Assembly: GCA_965219915.1 (NCBI GenBank)
Contig: OZ244794.1
Span: forward strand, 1,798,001-1,862,000
DNA: 64,000 nt
Direction of reading: 5' to 3'
Origin: Bin80 sp965219915
GTDB lineage: Bacteria; Bacteroidota; Rhodothermia; Rhodothermales; Bin80
The position numbers and the translations under genes are program-made. This document shows positions 46,390-55,009 of the stretch, one piece after another; positions within the stretch are counted from its first letter, which is position 1; each line of letters begins with the position of its first letter. The notes beneath the pieces are model-generated. The model did no database searches. It was not told the origin of the DNA and saw only the letters and a program-made list of their open reading frames with translations.

Positions 46390-46713
46390 ATGTCAAAAGA
46401 TCATGGCCTAGGTAATGTGCCCCGAGCGTTGGGCTGGGGCCTGTTGCTTGGTGGCGGAATAGGCTTTACTTTGGGGCTTCTGCTTGCCCCCGAGGAGGGT
46501 AGCCAATTACGCCGTCGAGTTACCTATCACTTGGAAGGATTGGCAAATCAAATTGGAACCTTGGCGGAGACCATGAAAACGCCTGGTAAAGACGCGGATG
46601 CTCGGCAGAAGGGAGAAGCCCTTGTTGCAAAGGCGGAGGAACAGGCGCGAGAGATCAACTCACGTATGGATGAAATCCTGGGGTCTACGTCAGCATCACG
46701 AACGGAGTCTTGA
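46390..46713 (+). CDS. YtxH-domain membrane-associated protein
   Basis: The 107-aa product has one Gly-rich membrane helix (LGWGLLLGGGIGFTLGLLLAP) followed directly by the YtxH hallmark EEGSQLRRRV and a long amphipathic helix (KAEEQAREINSRMDEIL). YtxH proteins are small membrane-anchored proteins linked to envelope or general stress; the mechanism is unknown. Its stop overlaps the TTG start proposed for the YaaA gene. Confidence 0.75.
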   Translation: MSKDHGLGNVPRALGWGLLLGGGIGFTLGLLLAPEEGSQLRRRVTYHLEGLANQIGTLAETMKTPGKDADARQKGEALVAKAEEQAREINSRMDEILGSTSASRTES

Positions 46714-47522
46714 GAAGGGGTACTATTGACGACCGTTTTGCTGTCTTGGCTGCGCCGGCAGATATTATGGTGGGTGGAGGTAATCCGTTTGCTCCCGATG
46801 TATTTGACTATCGCTCAAAGACTACGTTCAACTACTTTCACCAGTTGATTCCCGAACGTCGGCGGGTTCTGGATCAACTGCTGGGAGCCATTCGACGTGA
46901 AGAGACTGACGCATTGGAAGGAATTTTCGGTAAGGAGAGATTCGCGGACTTGCTGGATTTAACAAAAGCCGTGTATACTGCGCCGCTAATGGCAGCGCGC
47001 AAACGATTTGAGCCGGATCCATTTTACAGTGCAGTTGACTTTGAGGGGCTGCCTACAGGAGCGCAACGCAGGCTTCTGGAAAACAGCGCAATCGTAAGCG
47101 GGTTGTTCGGTCTCTTGCGCCCCGATGACTTGGTGCCGGAGCACAGTCTCAATCTGTCCGCAGATATTCCTGGCATAGGGCCCTTGATTTCCTTTTGGAG
47201 GCCTCGTATCAGTCCCCTGCTTAACAAGGCGGTCCAGGGTCGCTTTGTTTGGGATTTGTTGCCGGAATCATTCCAGGAGGTATGGGATGATGATGAATCC
47301 CACCATGGTCGGGGGTGTGTCAAGTTTCTGAATGCGAACGGACGCGAGGTTAAGATGGATACAGTTTATCGTGGACAGATGATGAACTTTATAGTTCGGG
47401 GGCCGATTGTTGAGCCGGAATCGCTGGCTGATTGGCGTCATCCAGGAGGTTTTAAGTTCAGTCGCAAAAAGTCAGATCTGGAAGGCAGACACAAGACGAT
47501 TGCAATGGTTCGCCGTTATTAG
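46710..47522 (+). CDS. yaaA: YaaA-family peroxide-stress protein
   Basis: YaaA lowers intracellular free iron and protects against hydrogen peroxide; the fold binds DNA. The 270-aa frame starts at TTG 46710. Conserved blocks are FEPDPFYSAVDFEGLPTGAQ, ENSAIVSGLFGLLRPDDLVPEH, LSADIPGIGPLISFWRPRIS, and the C-terminal GGFKFSRKKSDLEGRHKTI. The N-terminus lacks the usual LLSPAKT start and begins FAVLAAPADIMVGGGNPFAP, so the first 25 residues are divergent or the start is elsewhere. It overlaps the YtxH stop and lies 8 bp before the TSUP gene. Confidence 0.8.
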   Translation: MRRGTIDDRFAVLAAPADIMVGGGNPFAPDVFDYRSKTTFNYFHQLIPERRRVLDQLLGAIRREETDALEGIFGKERFADLLDLTKAVYTAPLMAARKRFEPDPFYSAVDFEGLPTGAQRRLLENSAIVSGLFGLLRPDDLVPEHSLNLSADIPGIGPLISFWRPRISPLLNKAVQGRFVWDLLPESFQEVWDDDESHHGRGCVKFLNANGREVKMDTVYRGQMMNFIVRGPIVEPESLADWRHPGGFKFSRKKSDLEGRHKTIAMVRRY

Positions 47523-47530
47523 GCGAAAGT

Positions 47531-48274
47531 ATGCCGGAGCTGCATGTATTATTGATCCTGTTTGGTGTAGGTGCAGCGGCAGGTGTGGTCAACGTGATGG
47601 CAGGGGGCGGCTCAACCCTCACACTTCCGGTGCTCATTTTACTCGGCGTTGACGCGGGTGTGGCAAACGGCACCAATAGGGTTGCAATCGTTGTTCAGAA
47701 TATATCGGCTACGCTAGCCTTTAAGGCCGAAAAGAAGACCCGCTTGCGTGAGAGCTTGTCCTATGGGCTCTGGGCGATACCTGGTGCCTTGATAGGTGCT
47801 TTCATGGCAACCAGGATTGAAGATGCCTGGTTTGAGCGGATCTTGGGCGTGCTTTTGATTGTGGTTGTATTGACCATGATCGTTCCGCGGAGTAATCCGG
47901 AGTCAGAGTCAGCCGCACGAAAATCTCCATGGTCTGGCCCCATACTATTGTTGCTTGGGTTTTATGGAGGGTTTATTCATATGGGGATAGGATTCCTGTT
48001 CATGGCCGTTTTTTTTCATCTCCTGAATATGGACCTGGTCTCTACCACAGTGCATAAAATTGTCGTCATACTCCTCTATTCAATACCAGCTTTGCTAGTA
48101 TTTGCGATCGCAGGAGATGTAGATTGGGTTTTGGGATTTTCACTGGCTGCGGGCAATGCAACAGGAGCTTTTGCTGCAGCGAAAATAGCAGTACGGCGAG
48201 GAGAAAAGGCGATACGTATGGTGCTGATCGTTGCTGTATTGATCATGGCTCTGAAAATACTGGGCATTCTTTAA
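47531..48274 (+). CDS. TSUP-family permease (TauE/SafE type)
   Basis: The 247-aa integral membrane protein has eight or so helices in two repeats: GVGAAAGVVNVMAGGGSTLTLPVL (repeat 1, with the GGG turn) and GFYGGFIHMGIGFLFMAVFF (repeat 2). The family exports or imports sulfite, sulfoacetate, thiosulfate or related anions through the inner membrane. The specific substrate is not readable. Starts 8 bp after yaaA, so co-transcribed. Confidence 0.87.
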   Translation: MPELHVLLILFGVGAAAGVVNVMAGGGSTLTLPVLILLGVDAGVANGTNRVAIVVQNISATLAFKAEKKTRLRESLSYGLWAIPGALIGAFMATRIEDAWFERILGVLLIVVVLTMIVPRSNPESESAARKSPWSGPILLLLGFYGGFIHMGIGFLFMAVFFHLLNMDLVSTTVHKIVVILLYSIPALLVFAIAGDVDWVLGFSLAAGNATGAFAAAKIAVRRGEKAIRMVLIVAVLIMALKILGIL

Positions 48275-48444
48275 GGTTTGGTCCAGATGCACTAGTATGA
48301 GTGCTGTGATTATTGCATGCCTGGCACAAGTGAATGAACTTCATAGCTTTACGGTGAGACCCAGGAAGTCACTGGTGAGGTTGCCTGGGACAGATGCTGG
48401 CATAAGAAGAATGCCTCATGAAGGCCAACCGATGTTGATAGTAA

Positions 48445-49116
48445 ATGGAGAATAGTCTGAGCCTAACCGTCCGCGAAGGCGGGCATAGGTATGGGTACAG
48501 GAGGATTTTCAGCAATGTTGAGCTGACACTGTTGCCGGGGGAGATACTTGCTATCACTGGTGCAAACGGTTCAGGGAAGTCCACATTGCTTAGAATTCTA
48601 GCAGGCGTTCTTCAACCAACCAAGGGGCAGGCGGAACTTGTATTGGATGGACAATGCATACCCAAGGAGCTGCATCCGCTGAATGTAGGTTTTGTGGCCC
48701 CTTACATAAACGTGTACGAGGATCTCACTCTGCGTGAGAACCTTGCCTTTATAATGAGAGTGCGTTCAATGAACGAGCAGATGGAGCATATGGAGTCTAT
48801 AGTCGCAGAAGTTGGATTGTCAGCGTGGATTGATGCGCAAGTAGGCACGTATTCGACGGGGATGCAGCAGCGGGTACGCTTTGCAGCTGCATTATTGCAC
48901 AGGCCCAGGGTATTGCTGCTTGATGAACCGATGGCAGGTTTAGATGCAAAGGGTAGGGCCGTGTTTGAGAAAGCCATATCCCGTGCACAAGAAGCAGGCC
49001 ACCTGGTCGCTATTGCCACCAACTCCAAAGATGAGATCCGTTTGACAAACCGCTCGCTTTGTATTGAAGATTACGCACCGAGATCAGCTGTCCAAGTGCA
49101 GTCATCAGGAAAATAA
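48445..49116 (+). CDS. Stand-alone ABC transporter ATPase (CcmA-like)
   Basis: The 223-aa ATPase contains Walker A GANGSGKSTLLRIL, signature YSTGMQQRVRFAAALLHRP (a substituted LSGGQ), Walker B VLLLDEPMAGLD and the switch His position replaced by Asn (IATNSKDE). The short size and LSGG variant resemble CcmA, the ATPase of cytochrome c biogenesis, but no membrane subunit is next to it. The missing H-loop His could reduce ATP turnover. Partner and cargo are unknown. Confidence 0.8.
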   Translation: MENSLSLTVREGGHRYGYRRIFSNVELTLLPGEILAITGANGSGKSTLLRILAGVLQPTKGQAELVLDGQCIPKELHPLNVGFVAPYINVYEDLTLRENLAFIMRVRSMNEQMEHMESIVAEVGLSAWIDAQVGTYSTGMQQRVRFAAALLHRPRVLLLDEPMAGLDAKGRAVFEKAISRAQEAGHLVAIATNSKDEIRLTNRSLCIEDYAPRSAVQVQSSGK

Positions 49117-49151
49117 GTCGTATACTTTGGGGAAGCTAACACCATTAAATC

Positions 49152-49409
49152 ATGATACCCCGCAAGCGTAAGGGTATGATTATCAAGAACACGGACAAAA
49201 AGCCATTGACCGTTAAGCTAAAGCACCGTGAATTCGGGCTCCCGCCTGGCGGAGAAGCTCCGATTACATCGGATGAGGTGATGGAGAACGCAATGCGCGA
49301 TCTGTTGCAGGTTCGCCAACTTGCGATCGTTCGTCCACTCACAGAGCAGGAAAATAAAGAGGTCCAAAACCAGTTTGCCGTTCGGGAAAAATCCGAGGAA
49401 CATCAATGA
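49152..49409 (+). CDS. Unrecognised small basic protein
   Basis: 85 aa (78 aa... 77 aa if read from the internal ATG 49176). The N-terminal part looks like a small beta unit (IIKNTDKKPLTVKLKHREF), then GLPPGGEAPITSDEVME and a helix (ENAMRDLLQVRQLAIVRPL). No family recognised. Its stop overlaps the glycosyltransferase start by 4 nt (ATGA), so it is translated with it, which makes it a real gene despite its size. Confidence 0.6.
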   Translation: MIPRKRKGMIIKNTDKKPLTVKLKHREFGLPPGGEAPITSDEVMENAMRDLLQVRQLAIVRPLTEQENKEVQNQFAVREKSEEHQ

Positions 49410-50536
49410 AGGTACTGGCACTCGAGCCTTGGTATGGAGGTTCGCACCGGAACTTTGTAGATGGACTCATCAAGAATAGTTGTCACGAGTACGAACTCGT
49501 AACGATGGCAGCGAGGTTCTGGAAGTGGAGACTCCAGGGCGGTGCGCAGACTCTCGCACGCAAATGCAGCCACCTGGTGGAGAGTGGCTTCACGCCAGAT
49601 GTGATCTTGGCCTCCAGTATGGTCAACATTCCGGCATTTCTTGCTCTCAGCCGAAAATATATCGGGAATGTGCCGGTTGTCTACTATTTGCACGAGAATC
49701 AGTTGACATATCCGTTATCCAAGGAAGAGAAACGGGATTTGTCGTACGCCTACATCAACTATCTGTCGTGTTTGGCAGCAGATCAAGTTGTATTCAATTC
49801 GGAGTTTCACTACAACGAGTTTATACGTGCCCTTCCCGGGTTGCTCCGTGTGTTTCCAGACTACACACATCTGCATACAGTGTCGGAAATCCGCGCAAAG
49901 AGCAGGGTCATGCACCTTGGAATGAATCTTCAGGCACACGCACGCTATTCCAACACGCAGGGCTCTGATAGGGACTCTCCGATTGTACTTTGGAATCAGC
50001 GCTGGGAGTACGACAAGAATCCTGAGGCATTCTTCAGGTTAATGAACCGGTTGGATGATGCGGGATGTCGGTTTCGGCTGATTCTTGCGGGTAAACGTTT
50101 TGAGGAGCAGCCCTCGGAATTCGACACAGCTTTTGAGCGTTATGCCGACAGAATATTACACTATGGATATGCGGAGGATTTTGAGGAATACAGTCGGCTG
50201 CTGCATCGGGCTGATATTGTGGTATCCACGGCAATCCATGAATTTTTTGGCATAGCAATGCTGGAAGCGATTTATTGTGGTTGTCATCCGCTGCTGCCGA
50301 ATCGTTTGAGTTACCCCGAGTTAATTCCAGAGAAGCTGCATAAGCCATTGTTGCATGCTCCAATTCTGTACGACGATGATGAAAGTCTCTTCACAATCTT
50401 GAAGGCGATGTTGATGGGAGAGGAACGTCCCCTTCCACACGGTACGCTCCGCGGCATCGTAGAGCACCTTGACTGGTCTGTTCATGTAGAGCAGTATGAC
50501 GCACTTATGGCGTCATTGCAACAGAATTCATCATGA
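49406..50536 (+). CDS. tRNA-queuosine alpha-mannosyltransferase-like glycosyltransferase
   Basis: The 376-aa protein starts MKVLALEPWYGGSHRNFVDG and continues WRLQGGAQTLA and YYLHENQLTYPLS, the diagnostic N-terminal domain of the DUF3524/GTDC1 family, followed by a GT4 half (LWNQRWEYDKNPEAFFRLM, VSTAIHEFFGIAMLEAIYCGCHPLLP). Animal GTDC1 mannosylates queuosine in tRNA-Asp; bacterial members are thought to do a similar queuosine glycosylation, which is inference here. The 4-nt overlap with the 85-aa protein couples both. Confidence 0.85.
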   Translation: MKVLALEPWYGGSHRNFVDGLIKNSCHEYELVTMAARFWKWRLQGGAQTLARKCSHLVESGFTPDVILASSMVNIPAFLALSRKYIGNVPVVYYLHENQLTYPLSKEEKRDLSYAYINYLSCLAADQVVFNSEFHYNEFIRALPGLLRVFPDYTHLHTVSEIRAKSRVMHLGMNLQAHARYSNTQGSDRDSPIVLWNQRWEYDKNPEAFFRLMNRLDDAGCRFRLILAGKRFEEQPSEFDTAFERYADRILHYGYAEDFEEYSRLLHRADIVVSTAIHEFFGIAMLEAIYCGCHPLLPNRLSYPELIPEKLHKPLLHAPILYDDDESLFTILKAMLMGEERPLPHGTLRGIVEHLDWSVHVEQYDALMASLQQNSS

Positions 50537-50570
50537 TGGACAGGTCGAATTGATCAACCCAGATTTCGTT

Positions 50571-51011
50571 ATGCCTACAGTACATTATCAGCGTGTAAGG
50601 AGCTTCATGGAGAAAGCGGGTCAGGAAACGCCGTCCGAAGTAGTTGTACCTGACGAGCACACCCGGTTGCTTCGGGCGCGTCTCATTCTGGAAGAGGCCA
50701 TCGAGACGGTGAATGCACTTGGCATTGCAGTTAAGGTGCCCGAGGGTGAACTGGAAATTGATACGTGCATGTTCAAACCGGAGAGGGCAATTGATCTGGA
50801 AGGTGTGGCAGACGGCTGTGCAGATATATCTGTTGTAACGGTTGGAACGTTAATTGCCTTTGGGATTGACGATGAACAACTGCTGCGTGAGGTAGATGAA
50901 GCAAACCTAAGAAAGTTTGGTCCAGGTAGCTACGTTCGCGAAGATGGCAAATGGATGAAGCCGTCGGATTGGACACCACCGGATATTGCAGGTGTGCTGG
51001 GCACACAATAG
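50571..51011 (+). CDS. MazG/phosphoribosyl-ATP-pyrophosphohydrolase-like protein
   Basis: ATG 50571 gives 146 aa; the frame can extend to 50496 inside the preceding gene. The all-alpha NTP pyrophosphohydrolase pattern is visible: HTRLLRARLILEEAIETVNALG (the EExxE metal motif) and DLEGVADGCADISVVTVGTLIAFGI (second acidic helix). FMEKAGQETP at the start is typical of the phage- and plasmid-type members. It should hydrolyse non-canonical or ordinary (d)NTPs to monophosphate. The gene follows the glycosyltransferase by 34 bp. Confidence 0.8.
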   Translation: MPTVHYQRVRSFMEKAGQETPSEVVVPDEHTRLLRARLILEEAIETVNALGIAVKVPEGELEIDTCMFKPERAIDLEGVADGCADISVVTVGTLIAFGIDDEQLLREVDEANLRKFGPGSYVREDGKWMKPSDWTPPDIAGVLGTQ

Positions 51012-51361
51012 TTGCAGAAGAGGAGTGCAAGAATTGGGAATGACATCCCAGGCTTGCATTCTCTCAAAGACTGATCTTTGATTCAACTTTACCGGTCACG
51101 GTAGTCAGATATTCCGTGCCGTACAGATGCAGGAGGAACTTTGTGAAGGTTGTCACCTGCAACCTGGAATATGTTTTCGTTGTACCAAACGGGGGATGGG
51201 ACCTTCTGAAATTCAGACGTCGTCGAGTTCAGAGGTTCAGCAAAGGGTACTATAGGGAATCATTTTACCGTGAGTTGCAATTCTGCTTGATGTGCGAACG
51301 GTAGGCGGGAACGCAAGTTGTGTTGATTCGTGAATATCATTTAGAAAAGGACACGGAATTT
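51012..51361. other. Intergenic region before the GWxTD gene
   Basis: About 350 bp with no convincing gene; a 62-codon open stretch at 51116 has no protein-like character. No terminator or RNA was recognised. Confidence 0.35.
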
Positions 51362-52783
51362 ATGACAAAAACATGCTATTTGATAGCCCTCCTGGGGTTG
51401 CTTCTTTCTGCGGCCAGCAGTACAGCACAGCAGGCTCCTCAGATTGATATTGATTACGCTTCATTCGCTTATGACGAACAGGAGTCACTGGTCGAGCTTT
51501 ATATGGCGGTCGAAGCACGCTCACTAACGTATGAAGAGGGTGATTCGCTTTACACTTCTACGATCCCCCTTGAACTAAGCTTGCTCAGTTCCTCTGATAC
51601 GGATCTGGATGCATCAGCAGAGCGTGTTGTATGGGAGCGGCAGATGGATCTGCAGTTTGCTGTAATGGATCCGTCTGTGATTACAGAAGGGCAGGTGTTT
51701 TTGCGTCAAGTCCGGCTAACGGTCGTACCCGGCGAGTACGAGTTGCAGATTGCCATGCCTCTGTCCGGGCAAGATCCCGTGCAGGCAAGCCGTGATGTAA
51801 TCATACCGGACTATGGTCAGCAGGAAAGCTGTTCAATTTCGGACATAACGCTGGCTTCCAGGATTACTCCTTCGGAAGACAGGGAGGATCCGTTCTTCAA
51901 GAACGGGCTGCATATACGTCCAAATGCCAGTCAGTTGTACGGTGAAGGGGCTGCTAATCTATACTACTACGCGGAGGCCTACAATACTGCATGCGCAGCT
52001 TCGGGTACGGACGAGTATACGATGCTGATATACGTTTCTGAAGCGAACAGGCCGGCGCCGCTTACGGGTTTACAGAAGCGTTCGAATCGACCGGTGCGTC
52101 GGACGGATGTTCTCGTCGGCAGGTTTAATCTGGCTCCTCTTGTTTCTGGCACGTACTTTCTGCACATGGTAATTCTTGACAATGCCAATGAGTCCAAGGT
52201 TGAGCAAGCCCGTAAATTCTTTGTCTTCAATCCTAGTGCAGATTCGGCACTGGCACAGCCTGTTGTCGCCACACAAACATTCGAGACAAGTGGTTATGCC
52301 GCTATGCCGGAGGAAGAGGTAGAGCAGGGGCTTGAGCATATTCAGATTGTTGCAACCGAGCAGGAGTTGCGGCGGATCAGGAATGTGGAAGATCTTGATG
52401 AGCGGCGTCGACTGCTGATGGACTTTTGGTTGGTTCGTGATCCCACTCCAAGGACGGGGGTCAACGAATACCGGGATGAATTCTACAGCCTGCTGATGTA
52501 TGCCAATGAGCGTTATTCAGTTCAGCGCATAGATGGATGGGAGACAGACAGAGGGCGTATTCTAATAAAGTATGGACGCCCGAGCGCCATTGAACAGCAC
52601 CAGTACGATAGGGGGTTTAAACCCTATGAAATCTGGAACTACAATAATATTTCTGGTGAGGGTCAGGCCATGTTTGTATTTGCGGACCTGGACGGATTTG
52701 GCGAGTATGAACTTATTCATTCGACCGTTGCAGGTGAACGTAAGCTTCCAGACTGGATCAGAAGAATCAGCGAGTCCTATTAG
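51362..52783 (+). CDS. GWxTD-domain secreted protein
   Basis: ATG 51362 gives 473 aa with a signal peptide (CYLIALLGLLLSAASSTAQQ). The N-terminal half is beta-rich (about 25-290); residues about 340-470 form the GWxTD domain: RRRLLMDFWLVRDPTPRTGVNEYRDEFY, then the eponymous IDGWETDRGRILIKYGRP and YEIWNYNNISGEGQAMFVF. The domain occurs in Bacteroidota and Acidobacteria exported proteins of unknown role. Ends 15 bp before asnS. Confidence 0.88.
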   Translation: MTKTCYLIALLGLLLSAASSTAQQAPQIDIDYASFAYDEQESLVELYMAVEARSLTYEEGDSLYTSTIPLELSLLSSSDTDLDASAERVVWERQMDLQFAVMDPSVITEGQVFLRQVRLTVVPGEYELQIAMPLSGQDPVQASRDVIIPDYGQQESCSISDITLASRITPSEDREDPFFKNGLHIRPNASQLYGEGAANLYYYAEAYNTACAASGTDEYTMLIYVSEANRPAPLTGLQKRSNRPVRRTDVLVGRFNLAPLVSGTYFLHMVILDNANESKVEQARKFFVFNPSADSALAQPVVATQTFETSGYAAMPEEEVEQGLEHIQIVATEQELRRIRNVEDLDERRRLLMDFWLVRDPTPRTGVNEYRDEFYSLLMYANERYSVQRIDGWETDRGRILIKYGRPSAIEQHQYDRGFKPYEIWNYNNISGEGQAMFVFADLDGFGEYELIHSTVAGERKLPDWIRRISESY

Positions 52784-52798
52784 GTTGTGGCCTCAATA

Positions 52799-54286
52799 AT
52801 GATAGAATCCCTGGCAGGGCAGGTTGGCTCAGTGGTTACGTTGCAGGGGTGGTTGCAACAAAAACGTGCTTCCAAGGGGTTGATCTTTTTGGTTATTCGC
52901 GACGGAACGGGATTGGTCCAATGCGTAGTTAATCAGCGCGATGTGGATGAACACTCGTGGGCTACTGCGTCAACCGCGACACAGGAAACCTCGCTCACAG
53001 TCAAGGGTGAAGTATGTGTGGATGAGCGTCAGATTGGTGGCGTCGAGGTGCAGGTCTCCGGTCTTGAGATCATTCATTTAGTCAGCGACTACCCCATTAC
53101 TCCGAAGGTGCACGGAGTAGAGTTTTTGATGGATCGACGCCATCTGTGGTTGCGCAGTCGTCGGCCGTGGGCCGTCATGCGTGTGCGTAATTGCGTGATC
53201 ATGAGTATCCACAACTTTTTCCAGGAGCGCGGCTTCCTGCAAATGGATGCTCCTATCCTCACACAGAATGCAGTGGAGGGGACAAGTACACTTTTCGAGA
53301 TAGACTATTTTGGTAGTTCTGCATACCTGACACAAAGCGGACAGCTCCATGGAGAGGTCATGGCGATGGCCTTTAGTAAAATTTACACGTTCGGTCCTGT
53401 TTTCAGGGCGGAGAAATCCAAGACTCGAAGGCATTTGACTGAATTCTGGATGATAGAGCCGGAGATGGCCTTTTATGATCTGGATATGAATATGACCCTT
53501 GCTGAAGATTTTCTTGTTCGGGTTGCATCGGATGCTTTACGCAATTGTGCGGATGAACTGGAGTTACTGGGAAGGGATCTGCACGCACTCAGGCGTGTTC
53601 AGGCGCCGTTCCCTCGTATCAGCTATTCGGAAGCAGTAGAGCTCTTGCACAGTGATAAGACCAAGGATCTGGTGGACGAAAAAATAGATGCGCTTCACAG
53701 CGAGAAGTCTGACCTGGAAAAGGAACGGGCCAGTAACAAATCGAACTATGGGCAACTGAAAGAATGGAAGAAACGTCGAGTCGATGCACGTGAGATTGAG
53801 ATTAATGCTCGTCTGGCCCAGGTTCAGGAAGAATTGCGAAACTTGCCCAAATGGTGGCAATCTGCGGCCGAGTTTGAGTGGGGAGGAGATTTTGGTGGCA
53901 GCGATGAAACGTTGTTAACCTGGCATTTCGATCGCCCAATCATCGTCCACCGCTATCCGGAAGCAGTCAAGGCTTTCTACATGAAACGTGATCCAGAAGA
54001 TGATAGGCTAGCGCTTGGAATGGATGTTCTCGCTCCCGAAGGTTTTGGCGAGATTATCGGTGGAGGGCAGCGTGCCGACGATCTGGCTTTTCTGGAGGAA
54101 CAGGTTGAGCGGCACGACTTGCCTCGCAAGGCCTTTGAATGGTACTTTGATCTTCGCCGCTATGGCAGCGTGCCGCACAGTGGATTTGGCCTAGGCCTTG
54201 AACGGACCGTATCATGGATCTGTGGGCTAGAACATATTCGTGAAACCATTCCGTTTCCCCGCACACTAGGACGCCTGACGCCATAG
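52799..54286 (+). CDS. asnS: Asparaginyl-tRNA synthetase
   Basis: ATG 52799 gives 495 aa (a GTG at 52787 would add four residues). The N-terminal OB fold (VVTLQGWLQQKRASKGLIFLVIRDGTG) binds the anticodon; the class II core has motif 2 (FRAEKSKTRRHLTEFWMIEPEMAF) and motif 3 (GFGLGLERTVSWI). VEGTSTLFEIDYFG and YLTQSGQLHGEVMAM fit AsnRS rather than AspRS. An acidic/basic coiled coil of about 68 residues (roughly 283-350, KIDALHSEKSDLEKERASNK to RLAQVQEELRNL) interrupts the core between motifs 2 and 3, compared with E. coli AsnRS. Confidence 0.93.
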   Translation: MIESLAGQVGSVVTLQGWLQQKRASKGLIFLVIRDGTGLVQCVVNQRDVDEHSWATASTATQETSLTVKGEVCVDERQIGGVEVQVSGLEIIHLVSDYPITPKVHGVEFLMDRRHLWLRSRRPWAVMRVRNCVIMSIHNFFQERGFLQMDAPILTQNAVEGTSTLFEIDYFGSSAYLTQSGQLHGEVMAMAFSKIYTFGPVFRAEKSKTRRHLTEFWMIEPEMAFYDLDMNMTLAEDFLVRVASDALRNCADELELLGRDLHALRRVQAPFPRISYSEAVELLHSDKTKDLVDEKIDALHSEKSDLEKERASNKSNYGQLKEWKKRRVDAREIEINARLAQVQEELRNLPKWWQSAAEFEWGGDFGGSDETLLTWHFDRPIIVHRYPEAVKAFYMKRDPEDDRLALGMDVLAPEGFGEIIGGGQRADDLAFLEEQVERHDLPRKAFEWYFDLRRYGSVPHSGFGLGLERTVSWICGLEHIRETIPFPRTLGRLTP

Positions 54287-54344
54287 GAGTATGCAGCTGT
54301 ATCCCCAAAGGCCATTGCGGTTTATTGGACGCTCATCAAAAGAA

Positions 54345-54965
54345 ATGTTGGTCCGTGCGCAGGATTTTTTCAATCTTATGCAGGGGCGACGCTCTGTGCG
54401 CACCTTCAGTAACCGTCCCGTTCCGCGAGCGTTGATTGAACAGGCGATTTTAACTGCCGGTACGGCACCCAGCGGTGCACATCGGGAGCCGTGGCATTTT
54501 GTTGCTGTGAGTGATCCCGAGTTGCAATCAAAAATTCGTGAGGCAGCCGAGAAGGAGGAGCGGGAGAGTTACGAGAGACGGATGCCAATGGCTTGGCGCG
54601 AAGCGATTGATCCGCTTGGAACGGACTGGCATAAGCCTTTTCTCGAAACAGCCCCTTGGATTGTTATTTGCTTCGCAAAAAATGTTGGGGATGATGGAAA
54701 GAAGAACTACTATGTGCAGGAAAGCTGTGGCATAGCCTGTGGGCTTTTCATCGCGGCGATTCACAACCTGGGACTGGTCACCCTAACCCATACGCCGAGC
54801 CCCATGCGTTTTCTGGGCGAGATCCTCGGTCGCCCCAAAAACGAGCGGGCATTCATTCTATTCCCCGTGGGTTATCCTGCAGAGAACGCGACGGTTCCAG
54901 ATCTGCAGCGCAAGAACCTTGAAGAACTCGCAAGCTGGCACGAAGAGAAGACGGTGCAGAAGTAG
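54345..54965 (+). CDS. Nitroreductase-family flavoprotein
   Basis: ATG 54345 (MLVRAQDFFNLM) gives 206 aa; an upstream ATG at 54291 would add 18 unlikely residues. FMN-binding motifs are seen: MQGRRSVRTFSNRPV, GTAPSGAHREPWHFVAV, and YYVQESCGIACGLFIAAIHNLGL with GRPKNERAFILFPVGYP near the end. The SGAHREPW and the ~200-residue size resemble the iodotyrosine-deiodinase-like branch. It reduces an organic substrate using NAD(P)H; the natural substrate is unknown. Separated from asnS by 58 bp. Confidence 0.88.
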   Translation: MLVRAQDFFNLMQGRRSVRTFSNRPVPRALIEQAILTAGTAPSGAHREPWHFVAVSDPELQSKIREAAEKEERESYERRMPMAWREAIDPLGTDWHKPFLETAPWIVICFAKNVGDDGKKNYYVQESCGIACGLFIAAIHNLGLVTLTHTPSPMRFLGEILGRPKNERAFILFPVGYPAENATVPDLQRKNLEELASWHEEKTVQK

Positions 54966-54969
54966 AAGC

Positions 54970-54999
54970 CACGGGGCCCGCCATAGGGCGAGCCCCGTG
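54970..54999. terminator. Bidirectional terminator hairpin between the nitroreductase and glutamine synthetase genes
   Basis: CACGGGGC (54970-54977) pairs perfectly with GCCCCGTG (54992-54999); AGAAG/CTTCT outside extend it. It lies between two convergent stop codons (54965 and 55010). No long T tract on either strand. Confidence 0.6.
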
Positions 55000-55009
55000 A
55001 GGACTTCTA

